Source: Nitrospinota bacterium
GTDB lineage: Bacteria; Nitrospinota_A; UBA7883; JACRLM01
Length of the DNA stretch: 14,305 nucleotides
Assembly: GCA_015231995.1 (NCBI GenBank)
Contig: JADGAO010000044.1
Span: forward strand, 1 to 14,305
Direction of reading: 5' to 3'
Shown here: piece by piece, positions 1 to 6,417 of the stretch
Numbering within the stretch: the first letter of the stretch is position 1
How the letters are laid out: every line of letters begins with the position of its first letter
Program-made: the position numbers and the translations under genes
Notes under the pieces: model-generated
Database searches by the model: none
What the model was told of the DNA's origin: nothing
What the model saw: only the letters and a program-made list of their open reading frames with translations

Positions 1-34
1 GGAAGGAGCCTTCGCTTCGCCCTGCAATGTACAA

Positions 35-88
35 GAACACCTCGAACAGCGTTTGCCGCTTCTGTTTTAACCATTTGGCGACAGCCCC
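35..88. repeat. 54-bp dispersed repeat, copy 1
   Basis: This stretch matches positions 1919-1972 with only two mismatches over 54 bp and in the same orientation. Its last 16 bases (73-88) form the right terminal inverted repeat of the MITE-like element described at 1795-1972. This is therefore probably the right end of a second, diverged copy whose left part lies outside the window. Upstream of position 35 the two copies share only scattered bases. The two copies bracket the histidine kinase gene as direct repeats. Confidence 0.8.
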
Positions 89-289
89 AAATACGCGCAA
101 TTGTAACGCCTTTGTTGTGGTACAATATCCACTGTGCAATTGAGTAATTTAAGTGGTTCCGCTACCCGCTTTTGGCCGTCAGGCTTTCGATTGGTAATTG
201 GCGTACTATTTGCTTGTTTCTAGTTAGTTTGCCAATATCGCCCGTTACAACCTCATATTTTTAACGTTTTATTGTTTTCTTTCACTGAA
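89..289 (+). other. Intergenic leader upstream of the PAS kinase; no firm signal
   Basis: No gene is visible here. A TACAAT hexamer at 121-126 resembles a -10 box, but the nearest TTG-type hexamer (TTGTAA, 101-106) is only 14 bases away, so a sigma-70 promoter is uncertain. GCAATTG occurs twice (97-103 and 136-142), and GTGG/CCAC arms flank the TACAAT. The region is AT-rich towards the gene start. No good Shine-Dalgarno sequence precedes the ATG at 290. Confidence 0.3.
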
Positions 290-1771
290 ATGAACAAACT
301 TAACATCGTGGGCGCTGGCTGGGAATCCGCCAACGACTCGCTGGAGCAGATACCCATCATCCTTGACGGGTTGGAGGCCGGCGTTTACGTTTTCGACGTG
401 AAGTCGAACAAAATCCTGCTTCAGAACCGCGCCGCGTATAATTTTTTTGGCAACCTCATCGGCAAACATTGCTGGGAAGTGTTTCACCCGGAACAGAAAA
501 GCCCGTGCAAGATTTGTTCGCTTGAAGCAAACCATACGCTGTCAGGCGGCGAACCGGAGACGCTGGTCTGGGAGTTCAAGAACGAAAAAGACGGCAGATG
601 GTACCAGATATACGAACGCCCCGCAAAATGGATCGAGGGAAAGGCCGTCCGCATATCCACCTCGTTCGACATAACTGGAAGAAAAAAGGCCGAGACGGAG
701 CTGAGGATCGCAAAGGAACAGGCGGAGGCGGCCACGGCCCTTAAAGACGAGTTTGTTTCGCTGGTTGCGCACGACTTGAGGTCGCCGTTCGCCTCGATCA
801 ACGGGATGCTACGGATTCTGGAGTCGGACGAAGAAAACCCCTTGAACGAAAGACAACGCGGCCTGCTTCAACGCGCCCTGTCCAGCGGCGAGCGGCTCCT
901 TGTCATGATAGAAAAACTCCTCAACCTCAGCAGGTTGCAGACTGGCTCGATTGTCCCTAAAAAAGCGTTTTTCGAAGCGCGGCTGGCTGTCGCCACGGCT
1001 GTGGCCGACCTTGCCCATCTGGCCAAGGAAAAAGGGGTGAAAATAACTTATGACATCCCCGCCGACATGAGGCTTTATGCGGATTACGACCTGTTCATAG
1101 AGGTGATCGTAAACCTGCTTTCCAACGCCATCAAGTTCTGCAGGAAGGGCGACAGCGTCTCCATTTATGTGGACGCCGCCCGTCCGGGTGTCATAGCCGT
1201 GCGCGACACCGGGGTGGGGATAAGCCAGAAGGCGATTCCCAACCTGTTCAAAAGCGAAGTGCTTACAACCACACGCGGCACTGCAGGAGAGGTTGGAACG
1301 GGACTGGGGCTACCATTCTGCTACGATATAATAAAGGCGAACGGGGGCAACCTTGAGGTGGAATCGAAGCTGGGCGAAGGGACGGTTTTTTATGTCGTTC
1401 TGCCGCTCGCGTTGCCCAAAGCCATGATACTGGAAGATTCCGAAGATATCCGCCGGGAACTTGGCTCCGCGCTGACCTCGATTGGGGCGCTCGTGAAAAC
1501 CGGCGGCGCGCAGGAGACGTATGCCGAACTTAAAAAGGGGGACATCCATCTGCTTCTGATAGGCCCGACACTCGGGATAAATCAGGCAGGGCAGATCGTC
1601 TCCGAACTTAAAAACGATCCAGACACCTCGAACATACCTATTATAAAGCTGGTTCACAACGGAGACACCGACACTCGCAAGAAGGCGTTATCGTTGGGAG
1701 TGAACGATGTGGTGTCGTTCCCGTCCAGCGGCGAAACGCTTTCCGTAGTGTTCAGGAAATATTTCGACTGA
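290..1771 (+). CDS. PAS-domain histidine kinase with degenerate C-terminal receiver
   Basis: Predicted sensor kinase of 493 residues from the ATG at 290; an in-frame TTG at 272 would add six. There is no membrane segment, so it is probably cytosolic. A PAS domain spans about residues 15-130 and carries a cysteine trio (C61, C73, C76; motif PCKIC). HisKA follows with phospho-acceptor H161 in AHDLRSPF. The HATPase domain has an N box (N275, N279), a G1 box (DTGVGIS) and a G2 box (GTGLGL). The last 115 residues fold as a receiver by pattern and keep the E-D pair near ILEDSED. The phospho-aspartate position reads LLLIGPTLG, with Gly instead of Asp, and the conserved Lys is missing. It is therefore a pseudo-receiver. 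The kinase core resembles the KaiC-linked hybrid kinase at 6418-8679, including the shared FVSLVxHDLRSP. The ligand is unknown. The gene stands alone between two repeats. Confidence 0.9.
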   Translation: MNKLNIVGAGWESANDSLEQIPIILDGLEAGVYVFDVKSNKILLQNRAAYNFFGNLIGKHCWEVFHPEQKSPCKICSLEANHTLSGGEPETLVWEFKNEKDGRWYQIYERPAKWIEGKAVRISTSFDITGRKKAETELRIAKEQAEAATALKDEFVSLVAHDLRSPFASINGMLRILESDEENPLNERQRGLLQRALSSGERLLVMIEKLLNLSRLQTGSIVPKKAFFEARLAVATAVADLAHLAKEKGVKITYDIPADMRLYADYDLFIEVIVNLLSNAIKFCRKGDSVSIYVDAARPGVIAVRDTGVGISQKAIPNLFKSEVLTTTRGTAGEVGTGLGLPFCYDIIKANGGNLEVESKLGEGTVFYVVLPLALPKAMILEDSEDIRRELGSALTSIGALVKTGGAQETYAELKKGDIHLLLIGPTLGINQAGQIVSELKNDPDTSNIPIIKLVHNGDTDTRKKALSLGVNDVVSFPSSGETLSVVFRKYFD

Positions 1772-1794
1772 CTCGGTTGCCCCCCGCCTTCTTT

Positions 1795-1972
1795 GGGGCT
1801 GTCTCCCAAATACTCGGCGTGGGTGTTCTTCACCCCGCCGTCCTCGGTAGGGGGGGCTCGGGAGCCGCCCCTCCTTAAATGTGGGCGCGTTGCGACGCGC
1901 CCCGACGAAGACCGATGTGAACACCTCGAACAGCGGTTGTCGCTTCTGTTTTAACCATTTGGCGACAGCCCC
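1795..1972. mobile_element. MITE-like element with terminal inverted repeats and strong hairpins
   Basis: The left end (1795-1811, GGGGCTGTCTCCCAAAT) is the near-perfect inverted partner of the right end (1957-1972, ATTTGGCGACAGCCCC), differing by one gap and one or two bases. The roughly 178-bp interior has no ORF. It holds three hairpins: CGGCG-T-GGGTG pairing with CACCCCGCCG around loop 1826-1830; 1849-1872, about ten pairs with one mismatch; and 1883-1902, eight perfect pairs (GGGCGCGT/ACGCGCCC) around TGCG. The right third recurs at 35-88. Terminal repeats starting GGGGCTGTC are typical of transposase-mobilised elements. I see no clear target-site duplication. A structured RNA or attenuator role is an alternative. 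Confidence 0.55.
1919..1972. repeat. 54-bp dispersed repeat, copy 2
   Basis: This is the second copy of the sequence at 35-88, with 52 of 54 bases identical and the same orientation. It forms the right end of the MITE-like element and stops five bases before the ECF-type promoter. Confidence 0.8.
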
Positions 1973-1976
1973 TGAG

Positions 1977-2005
1977 GGAACTTTTCCACCCTTATCCCTG
2001 TCCAA
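1977..2005 (+). promoter_or_regulatory. ECF-sigma-type promoter of the envelope-stress operon
   Basis: A -35 GGAACTT (1977-1983) is separated by exactly 16 bases from a -10 GTCCAA (2000-2005). This matches the RpoE-type pattern (GGAACTT, 16-17 bp, GTC-A). A start near 2012 would leave a short leader before the GGAGG ribosome site (2026-2030) and the ATG at 2039. Its place at the head of an operon encoding an ECF sigma factor suggests autoregulation, which is inferred. Confidence 0.7.
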
Positions 2006-2038
2006 TAATCGAGAAGAGAGATTTTGGAGGGTCGAGCC

Positions 2039-2359
2039 ATGAAAACGAAACTTGCGCTGACAGCGTTGGCAGTCGTCATTGTTTGCGCGTTCGCCGTGTC
2101 TGCGGTTCCTGCCTATTCCCACAGAGGCGACCACGGCAAGCCGGGGCTTTGTTTTATTGACGAGAACAAGGACGGCGTATGCGATCGCGCCCCTGGTGTA
2201 ATGGCCAATGGGAAATGGCAGGGTGATGATAAAACCCCTGCGAACTCGAATTGTCCTCGAAACGGCGCAAAAGGACACGGATGGGGCATGAAGGGGGGTA
2301 AAATGTGTCCGAACCTCCCGGATAGCGGCAATGGCGAGTCCGGCGTCCAAACCAAGTGA
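2039..2359 (+). CDS. Small secreted protein with a calcium-binding-type DxNxDGxCD motif
   Basis: This is a 106-residue protein with an N-terminal signal peptide: MKTK, then a hydrophobic stretch to about residue 22, with likely cleavage near PAYS. The mature part is rich in Gly, Asp, Lys and His. It contains FIDENKDGVCDR (39-50), a half EF-hand or thrombospondin-type calcium motif with acidic or Asn ligands at 41, 43, 45 and 49. Four cysteines lie at 16, 38, 48 and 72, and another at 90. The start was chosen because GGAGG (2026-2030) sits eight bases upstream of the ATG. It is the first gene after the ECF promoter, and its stop overlaps the sigma-factor GTG start as GTGA. A periplasmic metal-responsive or metal-buffering role fits the operon but is inferred. 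The family is not recognised. Confidence 0.8.
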   Translation: MKTKLALTALAVVIVCAFAVSAVPAYSHRGDHGKPGLCFIDENKDGVCDRAPGVMANGKWQGDDKTPANSNCPRNGAKGHGWGMKGGKMCPNLPDSGNGESGVQTK

Positions 2360-3000
2360 CGGCGCGGCCTGAGGCGGCGGTTCTGACAGAGCCACCGCCT
2401 CCGCCAGTCGCCCAGCTTACACCTTCGGACAGATGGATGAATGACGTAGAGACCCGGCTTGTCGAGAAGGCCCGCGCTGGCGACGCGGACGCTTTTGGGC
2501 GGATTTTCGAGCGGAGCAAGAACATGGTGTGGAACGTGGCCTATCGAATGACCGGCGACTTTGACGAAGCGGAGGACTTGGCTCAGGACGTTTTCGTGAC
2601 GGCATGGCGCAAGCTGGCCTCATTCCGTGGGGAGTCGGCGTTTTCCACATGGCTCTACCGGATAACGGTGAACAAGGCGCTCAACTCAAAAAAAAGCGGA
2701 CGGGCGCTTCACCGGCTGTCCGACGAGGAGACAGCGAACCTGGTGGATGCGGAAACCTTTGCCCGCCAGAACCCCTCCGCCGGGGTGGAGCAGTTGGAGA
2801 CGGAGCGGATACTCGCGGGATTGCTGGCGACATTGGAACCGGAAAGACGGCTTGCGTTGATATTAAGAGAGATCGAGGGGTTGAGCTATGAGCAGATCGC
2901 CGAAGCGATGAATACGCCCGTCGGCACTGTGCGGTCGCGGATATCCCGCGCCCGGGAAGAGTTGGAAGCGACAGCGAAAAAGACTGGAATTTTGCCATGA
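2356..3000 (+). CDS. ECF-family RNA polymerase sigma factor
   Basis: Alternative sigma factor of the extracytoplasmic-function (RpoE-like) group, which directs RNA polymerase to stress promoters. Region 2 is clear (NMVWNVAYRMTGDFDEAEDL through FSTWLYRITVNKALN). So is region 4, with its helix-turn-helix (LSYEQIAEAMNTPVGTVRSR). From the GTG at 2356 it is 214 residues, with a proline-rich 27-residue extension before the canonical core. The ATG at 2437 gives 187 residues, nearer to the usual ECF length. I kept the GTG because a GTGA overlap with the upstream stop fits the overlapping style of this operon. Neither start has a strong ribosome site. It overlaps the next gene by ATGA. It probably reads the promoter at 1977-2005. 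Confidence 0.93.
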   Translation: MTARPEAAVLTEPPPPPVAQLTPSDRWMNDVETRLVEKARAGDADAFGRIFERSKNMVWNVAYRMTGDFDEAEDLAQDVFVTAWRKLASFRGESAFSTWLYRITVNKALNSKKSGRALHRLSDEETANLVDAETFARQNPSAGVEQLETERILAGLLATLEPERRLALILREIEGLSYEQIAEAMNTPVGTVRSRISRAREELEATAKKTGILP

Positions 3001-3431
3001 GAAATCTCGAAGAGTTATTTAAGAACACGCCGCGGCTTGAGGCCCCCGACACCCTGCAAAGAAGGGTTATGGAGGAGATACGCGCCCATGAGAAAGAACG
3101 CAAACCCGGTTGGTTCGACACTGTGGCCGATTTGTTGAGATCATCGCTTACGCATCCGGCGCGGGCCGGATTCGCATTGGCGACAGTGGCTGTGGCTGTG
3201 GCTGTTTCGATAGCGGTGAACACTCCGGGGATAAGGGCCCCGAGGCAGATCGTCCAGGCGCCGGATATGAGCCAGATCAACGATTACATGGACGAGACCT
3301 TAGACGACACCTATGCCGGGGCATGGGGCGTGAATGGAGCGTCGTCTATGGAATCCGACGACATTAGCGATTTCGTGGCGACCCATGTGGAGTCTGTATT
3401 CTGGATAGATGGAGGTTCTGACAATGCGTAG
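2997..3431 (+). CDS. Putative membrane anti-sigma factor
   Basis: A 144-residue protein with a charged cytoplasmic N-terminus (about 1-55), one transmembrane segment (about 57-75, rich in Ala and Val) and a roughly 70-residue acidic periplasmic tail. Its start overlaps the sigma-factor stop (ATGA), the standard position for a cognate anti-sigma factor that holds the ECF sigma at the membrane. I do not see the HxxxCxxC zinc motif common in these proteins; in fact it has no cysteine. The functional call therefore rests on topology and gene order rather than on a family match. The periplasmic half would be the signal-sensing part or the target of regulated proteolysis. Confidence 0.72.
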   Translation: MRNLEELFKNTPRLEAPDTLQRRVMEEIRAHEKERKPGWFDTVADLLRSSLTHPARAGFALATVAVAVAVSIAVNTPGIRAPRQIVQAPDMSQINDYMDETLDDTYAGAWGVNGASSMESDDISDFVATHVESVFWIDGGSDNA

Positions 3432-3924
3432 ATTTATTGTGTTGATGATTGTGGCCGTGATGGCCGCGCCGGTCGTATCGTTTGCCCAGGGATATCCCGA
3501 AAAAGGCGGTCGCGGACATGGCAGGATGGATTACATAAGCGAACTCAACCTTTCGAAGGAGCAGTTGGCGCAGGTGAAAGACCTGCAACGAGACTCTCGC
3601 AAGACTGCCGTGGAGATCAAGGGCAAGATAGCGCTAAAGCGGATTGATTTCGACGAGGAGATGCAGAAAGAGAAACCGGATATGAAGGTTTTGGAGCGGC
3701 TTATTGACGAGCTGACCGCCCTTCATGCCCAGCAATACAAGGCCAAACTGGAGTCGCGGGTGAAAATGATGAGCCTGCTGACGCAGGAGCAAAAGCAGAA
3801 GCTCTCCGAGCGCTCGATGATGGAAATGCGTGGCCCCATTATGAGAGCGGATGACGAGATGGACGCCGGCCCCATGCCGGGGCGTCGCGGCGGGACTCCC
3901 CCAGCCCCGCCTACCGGCAGATGA
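3424..3924 (+). CDS. Spy/CpxP-type periplasmic LTXXQ-motif protein
   Basis: This is a 166-residue periplasmic protein with a signal peptide (MRRF, hydrophobic 4-20, likely cut after SFA). The mature part is an all-helical hairpin rich in Lys, Glu and Met, with two LTXXQ-like motifs: LSKEQ at 43-47 and LTQEQ at 119-123. These are diagnostic of the Spy/CpxP/ZraP/CnrX group of chaperones and metal-linked stress sensors. A His/Gly patch (GGRGHGR) and Met-rich segments could bind metal. The C-terminus is Pro/Gly-rich and probably disordered. The start at 3424 has GGAGG (3411-3415) eight bases upstream; an upstream in-frame ATG at 3409 lacks this. It overlaps the anti-sigma gene by 8 bp and closes the operon. 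It could be an effector, or a sensor that works with the anti-sigma factor. Confidence 0.88.
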   Translation: MRRFIVLMIVAVMAAPVVSFAQGYPEKGGRGHGRMDYISELNLSKEQLAQVKDLQRDSRKTAVEIKGKIALKRIDFDEEMQKEKPDMKVLERLIDELTALHAQQYKAKLESRVKMMSLLTQEQKQKLSERSMMEMRGPIMRADDEMDAGPMPGRRGGTPPAPPTGR

Positions 3925-3946
3925 ACCAGGATTGACCATCCCGCAG

Positions 3947-3985
3947 GCGCCGGGTTCGCTACCACCAGCGGCCCGGCGTTTTTTT
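3947..3985 (+). terminator. Rho-independent terminator of the sigma operon
   Basis: CGCCGGG (3948-3954) pairs with CCCGGCG (3972-3978). An inner CGCT/AGCG stem (3957-3960 with 3967-3970) extends the hairpin, and seven T residues follow (3979-3985). It lies 23 bp after the LTXXQ gene stop and separates this operon from the convergent coiled-coil gene. Confidence 0.9.
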
Positions 3986-4013
3986 GTCAGGACGCTAAGC
4001 GCATGTCCTCCCC

Positions 4014-6302
4014 CTACGCCTGTCCCTTCAAGCTGAAATATTCGTTCAACCGTTTTTCTATCTCGCCCAACAGGAACTTGAGCTCCACTATCTGCTGGCC
4101 GGCGCGCTCTATCGTCTTCTCTTCCTCCATAATCGCGGAGGTCTTGGCCTTCACGTCTTCGGCGAGTATGCTCAAGTCGTTCAACCTCTGCTCGAGCTTC
4201 GTCACAAGCGTGAACTTCGTGTTGAGCTTGTCCACCCTCGCCTCTTCCTCCGACATCATCTCGTTTACAGTCGCAATCCTGGCGATGATGCCCCTGAAGC
4301 TGTCCTTGTCCTTTTCGAGGATGTCCTTCTGCGCCTGTATGTCCTTGAGCATTCCGAACAACCCGGCCACCTGTTCGGACGCTCTTTTGACGTCTTCCTC
4401 GCGCTCTTTCATCGTCACGATGCGTTCGTCCACGGACGCGTGCAGGGCGTTCAAATACGAAAGCTTTTTCTCCATCTCCAGTATCCGCTCGTCCTGAGAG
4501 CTTATGTATGTGGCGCGGCTTTCCACGTCGGCCAACTGGGCGGAGAGGTCTTCCACCTTCCCTTTGATAGCCTCGCTCTCCCGCACAAGCTTGCGGGCTT
4601 CGTCTATCTGGGTCTGCGTCCGTTCTACGGCGGGGCCGACGCTCTCCTGTATCCGTTTTATCTCGTCGAGCCTGCGGGAGCCGTTCTCCATCTCCACGAG
4701 CTTTGCGTTGACCATCTGCTCCGACGAGGAGACCTGGGCGAACAGCGAGTTCATCCGCGCTTCGATAGCATCCACGTTGCCCCGTTCCTTTACGATGTCG
4801 AGTATCCTGTTTTCCAGCGAGCGCGTGACCTCGCCAAAACCGTCTATCTTCCGTTCCAGCGATTCGATGGACTCCACTTTCTTGCTCACCCTGTCTATCT
4901 TCAGGTTGGCGTCCTCGACAAGGTAGTCCAGCCCGTCCAGCTTTTTCTCCAGTTTCTCGACAAGTCCCCTGCGTTCCAGCTGGTTTTCCATTTTTATGTC
5001 GAGGTTGAGCACCATGTCGTTGAGCGAGGATATCTTGTGCTCCACCTGCTCGACGATGGCCTTGCGGGTGGTCAACTCCTCCATCCTGCGGTTGACGGAC
5101 TCGAACATCTCCTCAAACCGGGCCAGGCCGGATTCTATCTGGTCGGTCACCGTCAAGTCTTCGCGGAACTTGCGGAGCTTGTTTTCCACGTCCTCCGCCG
5201 ATGAGTAGAATTTGTCCATCCCCTTCTGGGCCGTTTCGACAAGCTTCAATTGTTCGGAGACGGCCAGCATCTTGTCTTCCACCAGGTCCCTGAGGGTGGT
5301 GTTGAGGTCGTTGACCTTGGCTTCGGTTACTTTGGCCCTTTTGTCTTCCTCGCGCAGGCGGGTAAGGTTGGCCTCCACATTGGCCGATATCTTGTCCAGG
5401 TCGGCGAGCCTCTCCGCGACCTTGCGCACCTGGTCTTCCTTGGACAGCACGTTGCGGACCTCGACCCGCATGGAATTGATGTCCTGCAAAAGGCCCGAAA
5501 CCTCGCTCTGTGTCTCGCTGATGACGGCCCTTTGGCGCACCAGGTCGTCCGTGGCCGCCTGTGTGGATTCTATGATCGAGTGCGCTCGCCGCACGTCCGT
5601 CGTCAGATCTTCGACCGCCAGGCGGTGGGAACCGAGTATCTCCATCTTGTTCTCGACGTCCGTGGTCATCCGGCGAAGCGATGTCTCCTTCTCGCCGGCT
5701 TCCCCAAGAAGCTCCTTGAACTTCTCCACGTCTTCCATCCGGCCCGAGACGGTCTCCAACATGCTCTCCAGCCGGACGAGGTTTTTCTCCGACTTGCGGA
5801 CAAGCTTGTTCTCTTCCTGAAGCCGTTTGATCCGCGACTCCATGTCCCAGAAAAGGACGTTGAGCTTCCCCGCCTCCTCGTTGGCGCGTTCGACTATGAC
5901 CCGCTGGAGGGAGAGGGCTTTGATCTTGGAATTGATATGTTCGACAAGCCGGTTTACCGACTCCGTCTCTTTCTTGTTGCGGTTTAACGCTTCGAGCGTG
6001 CCGCCGATACGTTCGTTGACCTCGGCGATGGTCTGGCTGGAGGCCTTTACATCGCCAAGCCTTTTATCAAGGTCCGCGGCGATGACCTCTAAACCTGCGA
6101 ACCGATCCTCGATCCGTTTGAACAGGGTCACCTTATTGTCGAGGGATTCCTGGTTCTTGGTCAGGTACTCAACCAACAGCCGCATGCTGTTTCGTTCCTT
6201 GGAAGCTTCGGCCAACAGCTCGCGAAAAGCGGCGATGTCGGATTTGGTAACCTGCTGGCTTTCCCCCTGCGCCGCCGTCTGCGGCTGACCCTGCTGGCTC
6301 AT
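4014..6302 (-). CDS. Long coiled-coil protein made of ~23 tandem 31-residue repeats
   Basis: This 762-residue cytoplasmic protein has no signal peptide, membrane segment or enzyme motif. After a 32-residue Gln-rich, low-complexity N-terminus, the whole chain aligns to one repeat unit. Repeats begin at residues 33, 64, 109, 140, 171, 202, 233, 264, 295, 326, 358, 389, 420, 451, 482, 513, 548, 579, 610, 641, 672, 703 and 734. Twenty are exactly 31 residues. Exceptions are a 14-residue insert (95-108), one 32-mer, one 35-mer and a 29-residue last unit. The rough consensus is hEKKhxxLxxLhEDVExKhxxL, then a basic/acidic tail ending VE. Hydrophobic positions 1, 5, 8, 12, 15, 19, 22 and 29 indicate a coiled coil. 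The family is not recognised. A scaffold or filament role is inferred only. A GGGAG ribosome site precedes the ATG. Confidence 0.85.
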   Translation of the reverse strand: MSQQGQPQTAAQGESQQVTKSDIAAFRELLAEASKERNSMRLLVEYLTKNQESLDNKVTLFKRIEDRFAGLEVIAADLDKRLGDVKASSQTIAEVNERIGGTLEALNRNKKETESVNRLVEHINSKIKALSLQRVIVERANEEAGKLNVLFWDMESRIKRLQEENKLVRKSEKNLVRLESMLETVSGRMEDVEKFKELLGEAGEKETSLRRMTTDVENKMEILGSHRLAVEDLTTDVRRAHSIIESTQAATDDLVRQRAVISETQSEVSGLLQDINSMRVEVRNVLSKEDQVRKVAERLADLDKISANVEANLTRLREEDKRAKVTEAKVNDLNTTLRDLVEDKMLAVSEQLKLVETAQKGMDKFYSSAEDVENKLRKFREDLTVTDQIESGLARFEEMFESVNRRMEELTTRKAIVEQVEHKISSLNDMVLNLDIKMENQLERRGLVEKLEKKLDGLDYLVEDANLKIDRVSKKVESIESLERKIDGFGEVTRSLENRILDIVKERGNVDAIEARMNSLFAQVSSSEQMVNAKLVEMENGSRRLDEIKRIQESVGPAVERTQTQIDEARKLVRESEAIKGKVEDLSAQLADVESRATYISSQDERILEMEKKLSYLNALHASVDERIVTMKEREEDVKRASEQVAGLFGMLKDIQAQKDILEKDKDSFRGIIARIATVNEMMSEEEARVDKLNTKFTLVTKLEQRLNDLSILAEDVKAKTSAIMEEEKTIERAGQQIVELKFLLGEIEKRLNEYFSLKGQA

Positions 6303-6365
6303 GACGTTTCGCTCCCATAGGAAAAATGGAGATGGAACTAATTCTATCGCGGAAAAATCGGGGTT

Positions 6366-6396
6366 ATTATAACGTAAAAACGGTTTCCCGTGTCGA
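6366..6396 (-). promoter_or_regulatory. Sigma-70-type promoter for the coiled-coil gene
   Basis: On the - strand a perfect TATAAT (6366-6371) lies about 63 bases upstream of the ATG at 6302. A weaker -35 (TCGACA, 6391-6396) sits 19 bases away, longer than ideal. It lies in the 115-bp gap after the hybrid kinase, so the coiled-coil gene can probably be expressed apart from the Kai genes. Confidence 0.5.
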
Positions 6397-6417
6397 GCGC
6401 TTGAATATGGATAGCGT

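Noticed and set aside
1883..1902. Perfect 8-bp hairpin that could be a terminator for the PAS kinase gene.
   Set aside because: No T-run follows it and it is one of three hairpins inside the repeat element, so it is treated as part of that element.
1688..2395. A 235-codon - strand frame across the MITE-like element and the small secreted gene.
   Set aside because: The product is compositionally odd, has no motifs and crosses the hairpins. The + strand has a promoter, ribosome site and signal peptide.
4003..6288. Several long + strand frames (for example 4440-5204, 5212-5820, 5250-5987) opposite the coiled-coil gene.
   Set aside because: They are antisense shadows of a repetitive Glu/Lys/Leu-rich gene: low-complexity products, no family motifs, and they disagree with the clean 31-residue repeat on the - strand.
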